This document shows, one piece after another, positions 53,166 through 62,576 of a stretch of DNA of 64,000 nt. The position numbers were made by a program, and so were the translations under genes. This DNA is from Sinorhizobium arboris LMG 14919 (GTDB lineage: Bacteria > Pseudomonadota > Alphaproteobacteria > Rhizobiales > Rhizobiaceae), in assembly GCF_000427465.1 (NCBI RefSeq), contig NZ_ATYB01000009.1:124001-188000 (forward strand), written 5' to 3'. Below the pieces are notes generated by a model. The model was not told the DNA's origin. It was given only the letters and a program-made list of their open reading frames with translations, and ran no database searches. The first letter of the stretch is position 1; every line of letters begins with the position of its first letter.

Positions 53166-54290
53166 ATGCAGGCAACGGAAATCCTGGAGAAGCTCGTTGG
53201 CTTTCGCTCTGTCGTGGGCCTGCCCAATGAAGACATAGCGGGTTGGATCCGCAGGTTTCTGGAAAGTCACGGCATAGCTGTCACTGTCCTTCCCGGTCCG
53301 GAGGGCGATCGGTCGAACATCTTCGCCAGCATCGGGCCGAAAGAGGCGCGTGGCTATATTCTATCGGGTCACATGGACGTCGTTCCGGCGGATGAAACCG
53401 GCTGGGCAAGTGATCCCTTCCGCCTGCGTGCGGAAGCGGGCCGGCTCCATGGGCGCGGCGCCACCGACATGAAAGGCTTTCTCGCCGCCGTTCTCGCCAC
53501 CGTTCCCAGGCTCGCAGCCAAGCCGCTTCGCCAGCCGCTGCACCTCGCCTTCTCCTATGACGAGGAGGCGGGCTGCCGCGGCGTGCCGCATATGATCGCG
53601 CGCTTGCCGGAACTCTGCGCGAGGCCGCTCGGTGCGATCGTCGGCGAGCCGAGCGGCCTGCGCGCGATACGCGCCCACAAGGGCAAGGCTGCCGCCAGAC
53701 TGACCGTCAAAGGTCGTTCGGGCCATTCTTCACGTCCCGACCAAGGGCTGAACGCCATCCATGCTGTCACGGGTGTCTTTGCTCGCGCGGTCGCAGAAGC
53801 CGACCGACTGACCTGTGGTCCGTTCGAGCATGTCTTCGAGCCGCCCTACTCTTCCCTGCAGGTCGGCACGGTGAAAGGCGGCCAGACAATCAACATCATT
53901 CCGGACACTTGCGAGGCCGAGTTCGAGGCCCGGGCGATTTCCGGCGTCGATCCGGCGGAACTCCTCGCGCCGGTGCGAGAGGCAGCCGAGGCGCTGTCGG
54001 AAGGAGGCTTCGAAGTGGACTGGCAAGAACTAAGCTCCTATCCGGCACTTTCGCTTAGCCCCGAAGCGCCCCTTGCGCGGCTGCTTGAAAAATTGACCGG
54101 TCTCGAGCCTCTCCCAGCCGTCAGCTACGGCACCGAAGCGGGACTTTTCCAACGGGCCGGCATCGACGCGATCATCTGCGGCCCCGGAAACATCGACCGC
54201 GCCCACAGGCCCAACGAATTCATTCACGTCGATGAGCTCCTGGCCTGTCAGGCGATGATCGAGCGGCTTGGCGAGACTTGCCGCGCCTGA
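53166..54290 (+). CDS. M20-family deacylase (acetylornithine deacetylase, ArgE-like)
   Basis: This is a 374-residue zinc amidohydrolase: [11 protein letters not shown] for the first metal ligands, [15 protein letters not shown] with the bridging Asp, [10 protein letters not shown] with the catalytic Glu, and the C-terminal metal His in [14 protein letters not shown], the ArgE signature. It would release an N-acyl group from ornithine or another amino acid. Since it opens a catabolic block and not an arginine-biosynthesis locus, a degradative deacylation is more likely. The ATG at 53166 follows AGGGAACCG. Confidence 0.9.
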   Translation: MQATEILEKLVGFRSVVGLPNEDIAGWIRRFLESHGIAVTVLPGPEGDRSNIFASIGPKEARGYILSGHMDVVPADETGWASDPFRLRAEAGRLHGRGATDMKGFLAAVLATVPRLAAKPLRQPLHLAFSYDEEAGCRGVPHMIARLPELCARPLGAIVGEPSGLRAIRAHKGKAAARLTVKGRSGHSSRPDQGLNAIHAVTGVFARAVAEADRLTCGPFEHVFEPPYSSLQVGTVKGGQTINIIPDTCEAEFEARAISGVDPAELLAPVREAAEALSEGGFEVDWQELSSYPALSLSPEAPLARLLEKLTGLEPLPAVSYGTEAGLFQRAGIDAIICGPGNIDRAHRPNEFIHVDELLACQAMIERLGETCRA

Positions 54291-54312
54291 GGCTCGGAGA
54301 AGGAGACGCGCG

Positions 54313-55236
54313 ATGACCTTCCTCTTCAATTCCGACGCAAAACGTGGCGCAATCTTCGCCAAGGCCTTTTCGCGTGAACTGCCGGAGATTTCTTTCGCCA
54401 CGGACCCGGCGGCGGTCGATCCGGAATCGGTGCGCTACCTGATCACCTGGACAGTGCCCGAAGATCTCTCGCGCTATAGCAATCTTGAGATCCTTTTCTC
54501 GATCGGCGCCGGCGTTGACCAGTTCCACATCGATGCAGTGCCGCCGCATGTGCAGGTGGTGCGAACGGTCGAGGACGGTATCATCCGGATGATGCAGGAG
54601 TATGTGACACTTGCTGTGCTCGCGCTTCACCGCAACCTGCCGGCCTATCTCGAGTGGCAGCGAGGCGAGAATTGGCAGGCCATTGCGCCGGTCCAGGCGG
54701 CCGAGCGACGGGTCGGCGTGCTCGGCCTCGGTATGCTTGGAACTGCGGTACTCGATCGACTGATGCCTTTCGGCTTTCCGCTCTCCGGCTGGAGCCGCAG
54801 CCCGCATGAAATCGAAGGCGTGAGATGCCTGAACGGCCGAAACGGTCTTGATGCTTTGCTGGGCTCGACCGACATTCTCATCTGCCTGCTGCCGCTGACC
54901 GACGAGACCCGTGGGCTGCTAAGTGCCCAACTCTTCGCCAGGCTCCCGGCCGGCGCGGCGCTCGTCCATGTCGGACGCGGACCGCAACTCGACCACCAGG
55001 CACTCCTCCAGGCACTCGACAGCGGCCATCTCTCCGGGGCCGTCATCGATGTCACTGACCCCGAACCGCTGCCGGCGGGTCATCCCTTCTGGAGCCACCG
55101 GAAGATCCTGTTGACGCCGCACATCGCGAGCGTCACCCAGCCGGAAACCGCGGCCAAAGCAGTGATCGAGAACATCAAGCGGCATCGATCAGGTCTCAAG
55201 CCCTTTGGGCTGGTCGACCGCCGCCGCGGCTATTAA
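54313..55236 (+). CDS. NAD(P)-dependent 2-hydroxyacid dehydrogenase (GhrA-like)
   Basis: This is a 307-residue D-2-hydroxyacid dehydrogenase: [12 protein letters not shown], Rossmann [30 protein letters not shown], catalytic Arg in HVGRGPQLD, Glu in [14 protein letters not shown] and His in LLTPHIAS. Its length and sequence fit glyoxylate/hydroxypyruvate reductase A. The ATG at 54313 follows AAGGAGACGCGCG, 22 bases after the ArgE-like gene. Confidence 0.92.
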   Translation: MTFLFNSDAKRGAIFAKAFSRELPEISFATDPAAVDPESVRYLITWTVPEDLSRYSNLEILFSIGAGVDQFHIDAVPPHVQVVRTVEDGIIRMMQEYVTLAVLALHRNLPAYLEWQRGENWQAIAPVQAAERRVGVLGLGMLGTAVLDRLMPFGFPLSGWSRSPHEIEGVRCLNGRNGLDALLGSTDILICLLPLTDETRGLLSAQLFARLPAGAALVHVGRGPQLDHQALLQALDSGHLSGAVIDVTDPEPLPAGHPFWSHRKILLTPHIASVTQPETAAKAVIENIKRHRSGLKPFGLVDRRRGY

Positions 55237-55363
55237 GGCGCGTCGCGTTGAAGCGCAACCATGTGAAACGCTTTACGTCTTGTTTTCATGAATGTTGTTG
55301 CCCGGATACCGCTGCACAGGTTCGGCGAAATGCATCAAGATCTAACCCCAGGAAAGGAAAGCC

Positions 55364-55717
55364 ATGTCGCTGTTGAAAACCATCGAGACCAGCCCCTCTT
55401 TCGCGCCGCGCGAGTCTAGCCCGCTCCCCGAGCGTCTGATCTCCGGCAATCCCTCCTTCAAGACCTGGGCTCAGGACGTCGCCCGCGGCGAGATGATCCA
55501 TACCGGTGTCTGGGAAGCGACCCCCGGCGAGACGCGCTCGATCAAGGGCGAGACCTTCGAGTTCTGCCATATCCTTTCGGGCGTCGTCGAACTCACGCCG
55601 GAAGGCGGCGAGCCGGTCGTCTACAAGAGCGGCGACAGCTTCGTCATGAAGCCGGGTTTCGTCGGCGTCTGGAAGACGATCGAGAAGGTGCGCAAGATCT
55701 ACGTGACCGTGATGTAG
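55364..55717 (+). CDS. Cupin-domain protein (Cupin_3/DUF861)
   Basis: This is a 117-residue single-domain cupin with GVWEATPGETRSIKGETFEF (motif 1 region) and GDSFVMKPGFVGVWKT (motif 2 region). It belongs to the small DUF861 group that often accompanies amine or sugar-acid catabolism. The start follows GGAAAGGAAAGCC. No enzymatic role can be assigned. Confidence 0.88.
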   Translation: MSLLKTIETSPSFAPRESSPLPERLISGNPSFKTWAQDVARGEMIHTGVWEATPGETRSIKGETFEFCHILSGVVELTPEGGEPVVYKSGDSFVMKPGFVGVWKTIEKVRKIYVTVM

Positions 55718-56068
55718 TGCGCGACGCGCGATCCGATCGGGGGCTTCTCATACGGGCTACCCCCGCGGATCGCGCTCGAACAGGTTCGACGGAATTTTGC
55801 GGCAGACCGGCATCCTCGCCCAACACGGCACGTTCGCGGCTTTCTGGCGCATCCTCGCTTCTCCAACCCATCAATCGCTCCCTCCCGCCCCTTTCGGATT
55901 GCTCCGGCGCATCGCCGATACGTCACCGTCGCGTCCATCCCGGTCTCCAAACATTTCGCTGTCCAGTCGCTGAAAACGTAATTTTCCGCCGTCGTTGCTC
56001 CTTCACTCGATGCATGCTGCTCGGCTTCGTCCGTTAGCTTGGCTTTAAGCCCATGCCGAGGATGCGCG
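55718..56068. other. Intergenic region with a long imperfect hairpin
   Basis: No gene is supported in these 351 bases, though short open frames exist. The main feature is the structured inverted repeat at 55726-55775. The rest probably carries the promoter for the aldehyde-dehydrogenase operon. Confidence 0.5.
55726..55775 (+). terminator. Structured inverted repeat after the cupin gene
   Basis: GCGCGATCCG (55726) pairs with CGGATCGCGC (55766), with an inner GGGGG/CCCCC stem (55739, 55760) and a 16-base loop. It begins nine bases after the cupin stop. With no T-tract it is a weak intrinsic terminator or another RNA structure. Confidence 0.45.
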
Positions 56069-57532
56069 ATGACACTCAGCTTTGATCCTGACACACTTCC
56101 CCTGCCCATCGGGCATTTCATCGGCGACCGACTGGTATCGGCCGAGGGTGTCATCGACATGCGTCGCCCGTCCGACGGCAAGCCTTATGCGGGCTGCCCT
56201 CTTGCGGACGAAGCTCTCGTCGACCGCGCCGTCGAGACGGCCAAAGCGGCGCTGAAATCCAGCAACTGGGGCGGCGTGCGGCCGCGCGAGCGCACAGTCG
56301 TGCTGCAACGCTGGGCCGACCTGATCGAAAAGGAAGCAGGAACCCTCGCCAAGCTCGAGGCGCTTTCCTCGACCCGCCCCGTCGGGCACCTCGTCGCGGG
56401 CGATATAGCTGTTAGTGCCGAACAGATCCGCTTTTTCGCCGAGTTCGCCGACAAAGAAGGAAGCAATCTCGTGCCGACCGACGACGCCAGTCTCGGCATG
56501 GTCATGACCGAGCCCTATGGCGTCGTCGGTGCCATCACGCCCTGGAACTTTCCCATTTCCATGGCCGCCTGGAAGCTCGGACCCGCTCTCGCCGCCGGTA
56601 ATGCGGTGGTGCTGAAGCCCTCCGAAATGACGCCGTTCTCGACAGTCTACCTTGCCGAGCTTGCGATCCGCGCCGGTCTGCCAGCCGGTCTCATCAATAT
56701 CGTGCTCGGCGACGGAGCAGTCACCGGCAATACCATCACCGGTCACCCGGACATCGGCAAGGTGAGCTTCACCGGCTCGACCGGCGCGGGCTCCGCCATC
56801 ATGACCAATATTGCCCGCACCGGCATCAAGCCGATGACGCTGGAGCTCGGCGGCAAGAGCCCCCAACTGGTCTTCGCCGACGCCGATCTCGAAAAGGCCG
56901 CAGTGGCGATCGCGCAGAGCATGCTTTCGAACGCCGGCCAGGCCTGCGTCGCCGGCTCCCGCCTGCTTGTGGAGGAAAGCATCGCCGCCCCGCTCGCCGA
57001 GGCGATCGTCACCCGCATGAAGGCTGCGGTGCCGGGGCCGACCTGGGATGAGACGAGTGAATATTCGCCGATCATCTCGAAGCGTCAGCTGAACCGCATC
57101 CACGGCATCGTCGAGACGGCCGTGGCGGCGGGCGGCGAATGCCTGTTCGGAGGCGCCCCAATGGATGTGCCGGGGTATTTCTATCAGCCGACGCTGATGG
57201 CCGTGCGCGACAGCTCCTCGCCAGCGATTACGGAAGAAATCTTCGGCCCGGTGCTGACGATGCAGACTTTCGCCGACGAGGAGGAGGCATTAGCTCTCGC
57301 CGATCACCCCACCTACGGCCTTGCTGCCGGCCTCTTCACCCGCGACCTGTCGCGCGCACTGCGGCTGACGCGCAGGCTTCAGGCCGGCACCGTTTGGGTT
57401 AACCGTTACAGCCGATCGCGCGACCACATCCTGCCGACTGGGGGCTACAAGCGCTCTGGCATCGGTAAGGACCTCGGCCGCGAGGCGTATCACGCCAACC
57501 GCAAGAGCAAGAGCGTGCTCATCAGCCTTTAG
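56069..57532 (+). CDS. Aldehyde dehydrogenase family protein
   Basis: This is a 487-residue NAD(P) aldehyde dehydrogenase: TPWNFPISMAAWK, VVLKPSEMTPFS, FTGSTGAGSAIM, catalytic Glu in TLELGGKSPQLVF and catalytic Cys in SNAGQACVAGSRLL. The sequence fits broad-substrate betaine/amino-aldehyde or hydroxy-aldehyde dehydrogenases. The ATG at 56069 follows CCGAGGATGCGCG. It is followed closely by the tartrate-dehydrogenase-like and GabD-like genes in one operon. Confidence 0.93.
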   Translation: MTLSFDPDTLPLPIGHFIGDRLVSAEGVIDMRRPSDGKPYAGCPLADEALVDRAVETAKAALKSSNWGGVRPRERTVVLQRWADLIEKEAGTLAKLEALSSTRPVGHLVAGDIAVSAEQIRFFAEFADKEGSNLVPTDDASLGMVMTEPYGVVGAITPWNFPISMAAWKLGPALAAGNAVVLKPSEMTPFSTVYLAELAIRAGLPAGLINIVLGDGAVTGNTITGHPDIGKVSFTGSTGAGSAIMTNIARTGIKPMTLELGGKSPQLVFADADLEKAAVAIAQSMLSNAGQACVAGSRLLVEESIAAPLAEAIVTRMKAAVPGPTWDETSEYSPIISKRQLNRIHGIVETAVAAGGECLFGGAPMDVPGYFYQPTLMAVRDSSSPAITEEIFGPVLTMQTFADEEEALALADHPTYGLAAGLFTRDLSRALRLTRRLQAGTVWVNRYSRSRDHILPTGGYKRSGIGKDLGREAYHANRKSKSVLISL

Positions 57533-57540
57533 GAGCTTTC

Positions 57541-58584
57541 ATGAAATCCTATTCGATCGCACTCATCCCCGGGGACGGAATCGGCCCGGACGTGACGGAT
57601 GCCGCCTGGCAGGTCCTTTCGACCGTCGCAAGGCATTCCGGCTTCACGCTCACCGGAACGCCCCTTCCGTGGTCCTGCGCCTTCTACAATGAGACCGGTG
57701 CGATGATGCCACCAGGCGGCATCGAAACGCTCCGCCGCTTCGACGCGATTCTGCTCGGCGCCGTCGGCTGGCCGGCGGAGGTGCCGGATTCCATCTCGCT
57801 CCATGGCCTGCTGCTGCCAATCCGCAAGGCCTTCGTGCAGTACGCCAATCTTCGCCCGCACCGACTACTACCGGGCGTGCAGGGGCCGTTGAAAGCTGGA
57901 GCCTTTGACATTCTCTGCATTCGCGAGAATACGGAGGGGGAATATTCCGGTGCCGGTGGCCGCGTCCATCATGGGACGGAGGACGAGGTCGCGGTCGAAA
58001 CCTCGATCTTCACCCGCACGGGCGTCGAACGGATCCTGCGTTTCGGCTTCGAGCAGGCACGTCAGCGTCGCGGCAAGCTCGCTTCGGTGACCAAATCCAA
58101 CGCCCAGAAATACTCCATGGTGCTCTGGGACGAGATCACGCGAGAGCTCTCTGCCGAATACGCTGAGGTGGAGGTGACGAGCTACCACATCGATGCCATG
58201 GCCGCGCGCATGGTGATGGCGCCTGAAAGCCTCGACGTGGTCGTCGCCTCCAACCTCTTCGGCGACATACTCACCGATCTCGGCGCGGCCATTCAGGGCG
58301 GACTCGGTTTTGCCGCCTCGGCCAATGTCAATCCGGACAGGAGCGCCCCTTCCATGTTCGAGCCGGTACACGGCTCCGCTCCGGACATTGCGCATCTCGG
58401 CATCGCAAACCCCATCGCCTCCATCTGGTCCGGCGCCATGCTGCTCGACCATCTCGGGGAACGAGAGGCAGGGCGGAGGGTCATGGAAGCGCTTGAAAGA
58501 ACGACCAGCCGCGGCATCGGAACGGTGCCGGGAAAAGACAGAACCGAAACCATTACCGCGGCGGTTGTCGCCGCGCTCGACTGA
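57541..58584 (+). CDS. Tartrate dehydrogenase / decarboxylating 3-hydroxyacid dehydrogenase (TtuC/DmlA-like)
   Basis: This is a 347-residue member of the isocitrate/isopropylmalate dehydrogenase family: IALIPGDGIGPDVTDAAW, RENTEGEYSGAGGR, catalytic Lys/Tyr region SVTKSNAQKYS, metal Asp in VVASNLFGDILTDLGAA and GSAPDIA. Members oxidise D-malate or tartrate and may decarboxylate. It follows the aldehyde dehydrogenase by eight bases. Confidence 0.9.
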   Translation: MKSYSIALIPGDGIGPDVTDAAWQVLSTVARHSGFTLTGTPLPWSCAFYNETGAMMPPGGIETLRRFDAILLGAVGWPAEVPDSISLHGLLLPIRKAFVQYANLRPHRLLPGVQGPLKAGAFDILCIRENTEGEYSGAGGRVHHGTEDEVAVETSIFTRTGVERILRFGFEQARQRRGKLASVTKSNAQKYSMVLWDEITRELSAEYAEVEVTSYHIDAMAARMVMAPESLDVVVASNLFGDILTDLGAAIQGGLGFAASANVNPDRSAPSMFEPVHGSAPDIAHLGIANPIASIWSGAMLLDHLGEREAGRRVMEALERTTSRGIGTVPGKDRTETITAAVVAALD

Positions 58585-58601
58585 TTCCAGGAGGACAGCA
58601 C

Positions 58602-60056
58602 ATGAAATTGAAGGACAAGGAGCTTTTCCAGCAATCCGGCCTGATCGGCGGTGAGTGGATCGCCGGCACCTCGGGCGACGTCGTCGAGGTCATCGATCCG
58701 GCCAGCCAGGCGGTTCTCGGGACCGTGCCGGACATGGGAACTGCCGAAACCCGCGCGGCCATCGAGGCCGCCAACAGGGCCTTTGGGCCCTGGAAGAAGA
58801 AAACGCATGCCGAACGGGCGGTCCTGCTCGAGCGCTGGCATGCGCTGATGATCGAAAATCTTGAGGATCTGGCGCTGCTCCTGACGATGGAGCAGGGCAA
58901 GCCGCTCGACGAAGCGCGCGTCGAGATCCGCTACGGCGCTTCCTTCGTCAAATGGTTCGCCGAAGAAGCCCGCCGCATCGGCGGCCACACCATCCCCTCG
59001 CCGACGCAGGACCGCCGCATTGTCGTGCTGAAGGAAGCGGTCGGCGTCTGCGCCATCGTCACGCCCTGGAATTTCCCGAACGCGATGATCACCCGCAAAG
59101 TGGCACCCGCGTTGGCCGCCGGCTGCACCGTGGTCGTCAAGCCTTCGGAATTCACGCCTTTTTCGGCGCTCGCCCTCGGCGTGCTAGCCGAGCGCGCCGG
59201 CATTCCGGCCGGCGTCATCAACATCGTCACCGGCATGCCAGCGGCCATCGGTAACGAGTTCATGGCGAACGAGACGGTGCGCAAGATCTCCTTCACCGGC
59301 TCGACGCGCGTCGGCTCGCTTCTGATGCGTGGTGCCGCAGACAGCGTCAAGCGCCTCTCCCTCGAACTCGGCGGCAATGCCCCCTTCATTGTCTTCGACG
59401 ATGCCGATCTCGATCTCGCGGTCGAAGGCGCGATCGCCTCGAAGTTCCGCAATGGCGGCCAGACCTGCGTCTGCGCCAACCGCATCCTGGTGCAGGCCGG
59501 CGTCTACGACGCTTTCGCGGAGAAGCTCGCTGCCCGCGTCAACGCGATGAAGGTCGGTCCGGGCATGGAGCCCGGCGTAGCGATTGGCCCGATGATCAAC
59601 GAGGCGGCGATCGAGAAGATCAACCGCCATGTCGAGGACGCGCTTGCCAAGGGAGCGAAGGTTGCGGCGCGAGGAAAATCGCTGCCGGAGGGCAGGCAAT
59701 ACGCCGCCCCGATCGTGCTGACCGGTGCCACGACCGACATGCTGCTCGCCAGCGAAGAGACTTTCGGCCCCGTTGCCCCGCTCTTCCGTTTCGAGACGGA
59801 AGAAGAGGCAATCGCGATCGCCAACGGCACGCCGTTCGGCCTAGCTGCCTATTTCTACACCGAAAGCCTCAAGCGCTCCTGGCGCGTTGGGGAAGCGCTG
59901 GAGTTCGGCATGATCGGCCTCAACACCGGCGCCGTCTCCACCGAAGTCGCTCCCTTCGGCGGCGTCAAGCAATCCGGCCTTGGCCGAGAGGGCGCCCAGG
60001 TCGGCATCGAGGAATATCTCGAGATGAAGAGCTTTCACATCGGCGGGCTTGGATAG
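58602..60056 (+). CDS. gabD: NAD(P)-dependent succinate-semialdehyde dehydrogenase-like (GabD)
   Basis: This is a 484-residue aldehyde dehydrogenase beginning LKDKELFQQSGLIGGEWI, typical of GabD, with LTMEQGKPLDEARVEIRYGA, TPWNFPNAMITRK, catalytic Glu in LSLELGGNAPFIVF and Cys in NGGQTCVCANRI. The extra Cys two residues on is the redox Cys seen in GabD. It oxidises succinate semialdehyde from GABA-type intermediates. Nearby amine-oxidising and aminotransferase genes fit that role. Confidence 0.9.
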   Translation: MKLKDKELFQQSGLIGGEWIAGTSGDVVEVIDPASQAVLGTVPDMGTAETRAAIEAANRAFGPWKKKTHAERAVLLERWHALMIENLEDLALLLTMEQGKPLDEARVEIRYGASFVKWFAEEARRIGGHTIPSPTQDRRIVVLKEAVGVCAIVTPWNFPNAMITRKVAPALAAGCTVVVKPSEFTPFSALALGVLAERAGIPAGVINIVTGMPAAIGNEFMANETVRKISFTGSTRVGSLLMRGAADSVKRLSLELGGNAPFIVFDDADLDLAVEGAIASKFRNGGQTCVCANRILVQAGVYDAFAEKLAARVNAMKVGPGMEPGVAIGPMINEAAIEKINRHVEDALAKGAKVAARGKSLPEGRQYAAPIVLTGATTDMLLASEETFGPVAPLFRFETEEEAIAIANGTPFGLAAYFYTESLKRSWRVGEALEFGMIGLNTGAVSTEVAPFGGVKQSGLGREGAQVGIEEYLEMKSFHIGGLG

Positions 60057-60297
60057 CCCGTCGGTTCTCGGCGCATCGCCTTGATCATCCTGCCGGGCGG
60101 TCCATCACCGCTCGGCATTCGTTTGTCGGCCCGGCGCCTCTGGACTGGGCGCAGCGCCGGTGCGGTACGTTAAAGCAAGGATAAGGGTTTTAAACTCATT
60201 GAGGAGTCTTAGCGGCCCCGGGGTGGGTTCAGGGGCAATCCGGAAGACCTGAAGATGTGCCGGAAAAGCGCATGCGGATATGCCCGTCGCGCCTGGC

Positions 60298-61572
60298 CTA
60301 CTGGATCCTGTCCAGCATCTTGTAATACATGCCGACAAAGGGCAGGAACCAGGGCTTGCCGAAATGGCCTGGCACCGCCGGCCAGTCGAGACCCTTCAGC
60401 GGATTACAGTCAGGCCGGTCAAGGATCGCGTCCGCCATGATCATGCCGAGATGTGTCGAAAGCTGCGCCCCGTGGCCGGAATAGCCCATCGCGTACCAGA
60501 CCCCGTCGTGATAGCCGGCGCGGGGGAAGCGGTCCTTGGTCATGTCGACGAGACCGCCCCAGCAATAGTCGATCTCGACATTGGCAAGCTGCGGGAAGAT
60601 TTCCTTGAGGCTCGCCTTGAGGATGGCGCCGCTTTTGGCGTCCGAGCGCTGGTCGGAAGTCGCCGAGAAGCGGGCGCGGCCGCCGAAGATCAGCCGGTCG
60701 TCGGGCGAGAGCCTAAAATAGTTGCCGATGTTCATGGACGTGACGCAGGTGCGGTTGCCGGGCATCGTCGCTGCGATCTCCGGTGCCGTCAGCGGCCGGG
60801 TAGCGATGATGAAGCTGCCTACGGCGATGATGCGGCGGCGGAAATAGCCGAAGGTCGAAGGCGTATAGGCGCCGGTGGCGACAAGCACGGCATCCGCAGT
60901 GATGCTGCCGCGTGATGTTTTCAGATGATGGCGGCCGCCCGCCTGTCGATGTTCTGTTACGGCTGCCTGCTCGAATATCGTGGCGCCGTGACGTTGCGCC
61001 GCTTCGGCGAGACCGACAACATAGCGGCCCATATGCATCATCGCGCTCTTCTTTGAGAGCATGGCGCCAAAGAAAGGAGCCCCGACCTCCTGCTTCAGAT
61101 CGTCTGCTCTGAGAAGCGCCGTATCGGGGTCGACCTCGGCGTGCACGGCTTCGAAGTTGCGGGCGATCGCGTCGAAATGCTGGGGCTTGGAGGCGAGCTT
61201 CAGCTTTCCGGCGCGGCGGAAATTGCAGTCGATCCCCTCCTCCGCGATCAACGCCTCGATTGTGTCGATCGAGGCGTCGAGCGCCTTATAGAGGGCGATT
61301 GCCCGCTCCTTGCCGAGCTCCGCCTTGGCCGCCAGATAGCCATGCGCAAGTCCGTTGTTAAGGTGCCCGCCATTGCGGCCGGAGGCGCCCCAGCCAACCC
61401 TCTCCGCCTCCAGCACGACGACTTTAGCGCCAGCCTTGGCGAGCTGCCGAGCAGCAGCGAGGCCGGTGAAGCCGCCGCCGATCACTGCGACGTCGTAGTG
61501 GCCATCGACCGGACCCTGAGCGGCCCCGGCAAACGCCGGGGTTGTGTCGTGCCAGTAGGAGAGGAATTTCAT
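60298..61572 (-). CDS. DadA/PuuB-like FAD-dependent amine oxidoreductase
   Basis: This is a 424-residue DAO-family flavoprotein: DVAVIGGGFTGLAAARQLAK, ERVGWGASGRNGGHLNNGL and a C-terminal MGYSGHGAQLSTHLGM. The N-terminal tail FLSYWHDTTPAF is usual for gamma-glutamylputrescine oxidase-like proteins. It would oxidise a glutamylated polyamine or another secondary amine to an aldehyde for the GabD-like enzyme. The ATG at 61572 follows AAGGCGG; the longer frame is not supported. It is 16 bases downstream of the haloacid dehalogenase gene on the same strand. Confidence 0.9.
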   Translation of the reverse strand: MKFLSYWHDTTPAFAGAAQGPVDGHYDVAVIGGGFTGLAAARQLAKAGAKVVVLEAERVGWGASGRNGGHLNNGLAHGYLAAKAELGKERAIALYKALDASIDTIEALIAEEGIDCNFRRAGKLKLASKPQHFDAIARNFEAVHAEVDPDTALLRADDLKQEVGAPFFGAMLSKKSAMMHMGRYVVGLAEAAQRHGATIFEQAAVTEHRQAGGRHHLKTSRGSITADAVLVATGAYTPSTFGYFRRRIIAVGSFIIATRPLTAPEIAATMPGNRTCVTSMNIGNYFRLSPDDRLIFGGRARFSATSDQRSDAKSGAILKASLKEIFPQLANVEIDYCWGGLVDMTKDRFPRAGYHDGVWYAMGYSGHGAQLSTHLGMIMADAILDRPDCNPLKGLDWPAVPGHFGKPWFLPFVGMYYKMLDRIQ

Positions 61573-61588
61573 GGCGATCCGCCTTTTC

Positions 61589-62257
61589 TTAGAGCCCGAC
61601 GACGCCCGGCAGGCCGGAGATATCGGCAATCTCCACGTAGCCGTAAAAGGGATTGGCCGGCTCGTGGCCGCGATTGACCCAGACCTTGTTCTTGATGCCG
61701 AGGTCATGCGCCGACATCAGGTCATAGCGGAATGAGGATGAGCAGTGGAGAATGTCCTCCGGACCGCAGCCGAGCATGTCGAGCATGTATTCGAACGCCT
61801 GGAAACGCGGTTTGTAAGCCTGTGCCTGTTCGGCAGTGTAGACGGCGTGGAAAGGAGCGCCCAATTTTTCGACATTCGACATGATCTGCGAGTTCATCGC
61901 ATTCGAGAGAATGACCAAAGGGATCTCTTTGGCTACTTTGGCGAGACCCGCAGGCACGTCGGCGTGCGGACCCCAGGTCGGAACGCGCTCATAGACCATG
62001 CGCGCCGCTTCCTCGCGGAATTTTATGCCATTGCGCTTGCAGGTCCGTTCGAGCGAATTGTGCACCACCTCCGCATAGGGCTTCCAGTCGCCGAGAATCT
62101 CGTCGAGGCGATAGGCGGCGAAATTCTTGATGAACTCCGCCATGCGCGGCTCGTCGAGTTGTTCGCCGTAGAGGTCGCGCGCTGCTTCTGCCATCTGGAA
62201 GTTGGTCAGCGTGCCGTAGCAATCGAAGGTGATATATTTCGGACGGAAGGTCGACAT
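61589..62257 (-). CDS. L-2-haloacid dehalogenase-type HAD hydrolase
   Basis: This is a 222-residue type II HAD enzyme: nucleophile Asp in YITFDCYGTLTNF, the Ser/Asn loop in LVILSNAMNSQIM, Lys in AYKPRFQAFEYML, and the closing Ser/Asp loop in LHCSSSFRYDLMSAHDLG. Family members remove halide from 2-haloacids, though many act on phosphate esters. It is co-oriented with the amine oxidoreductase, an arrangement I have also seen in polyamine-type clusters. Confidence 0.9.
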   Translation of the reverse strand: MSTFRPKYITFDCYGTLTNFQMAEAARDLYGEQLDEPRMAEFIKNFAAYRLDEILGDWKPYAEVVHNSLERTCKRNGIKFREEAARMVYERVPTWGPHADVPAGLAKVAKEIPLVILSNAMNSQIMSNVEKLGAPFHAVYTAEQAQAYKPRFQAFEYMLDMLGCGPEDILHCSSSFRYDLMSAHDLGIKNKVWVNRGHEPANPFYGYVEIADISGLPGVVGL

Positions 62258-62576
62258 GTGAACTATCCTCGAAAGAGCCGGACTAGGGGTTTACGTGTAA
62301 GATCATAGGCGCCAGCTCATCCCTCGGCTCACCTGATTTCGCGACAATCGAAGCAGATTCTATCGTATCCAAAGTCGGCTTTGGCAGAAGGTTGCGGAGC
62401 TTTGCCGCCGCGCTGCTTCTTACCGGCGGCATTTTCGCTCCCGCTCTTGCCTGCCAGCATAAGATGCGGCGGCCCGTAAGAGCAAAGCTATAAGATATCG
62501 CGCGGGCCGCGGTCTTCAGCCGATCTGCCGGCCGCCACTCCTGCAGACTTCAGGGCAGGAAATGAAGGACATCCCC
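62258..62576. other. Divergent intergenic region with a signal-peptide-like short frame
   Basis: No confirmed gene lies in these 319 bases. A frame from a TTG at 62392 to a stop at 62491-62493 reads like a hydrophobic signal peptide (SFAAALLLTGGIFAPALAC) with a basic tail; no ribosome-binding site precedes it. Promoters for the dehalogenase and GNAT genes should lie here. Confidence 0.4.
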
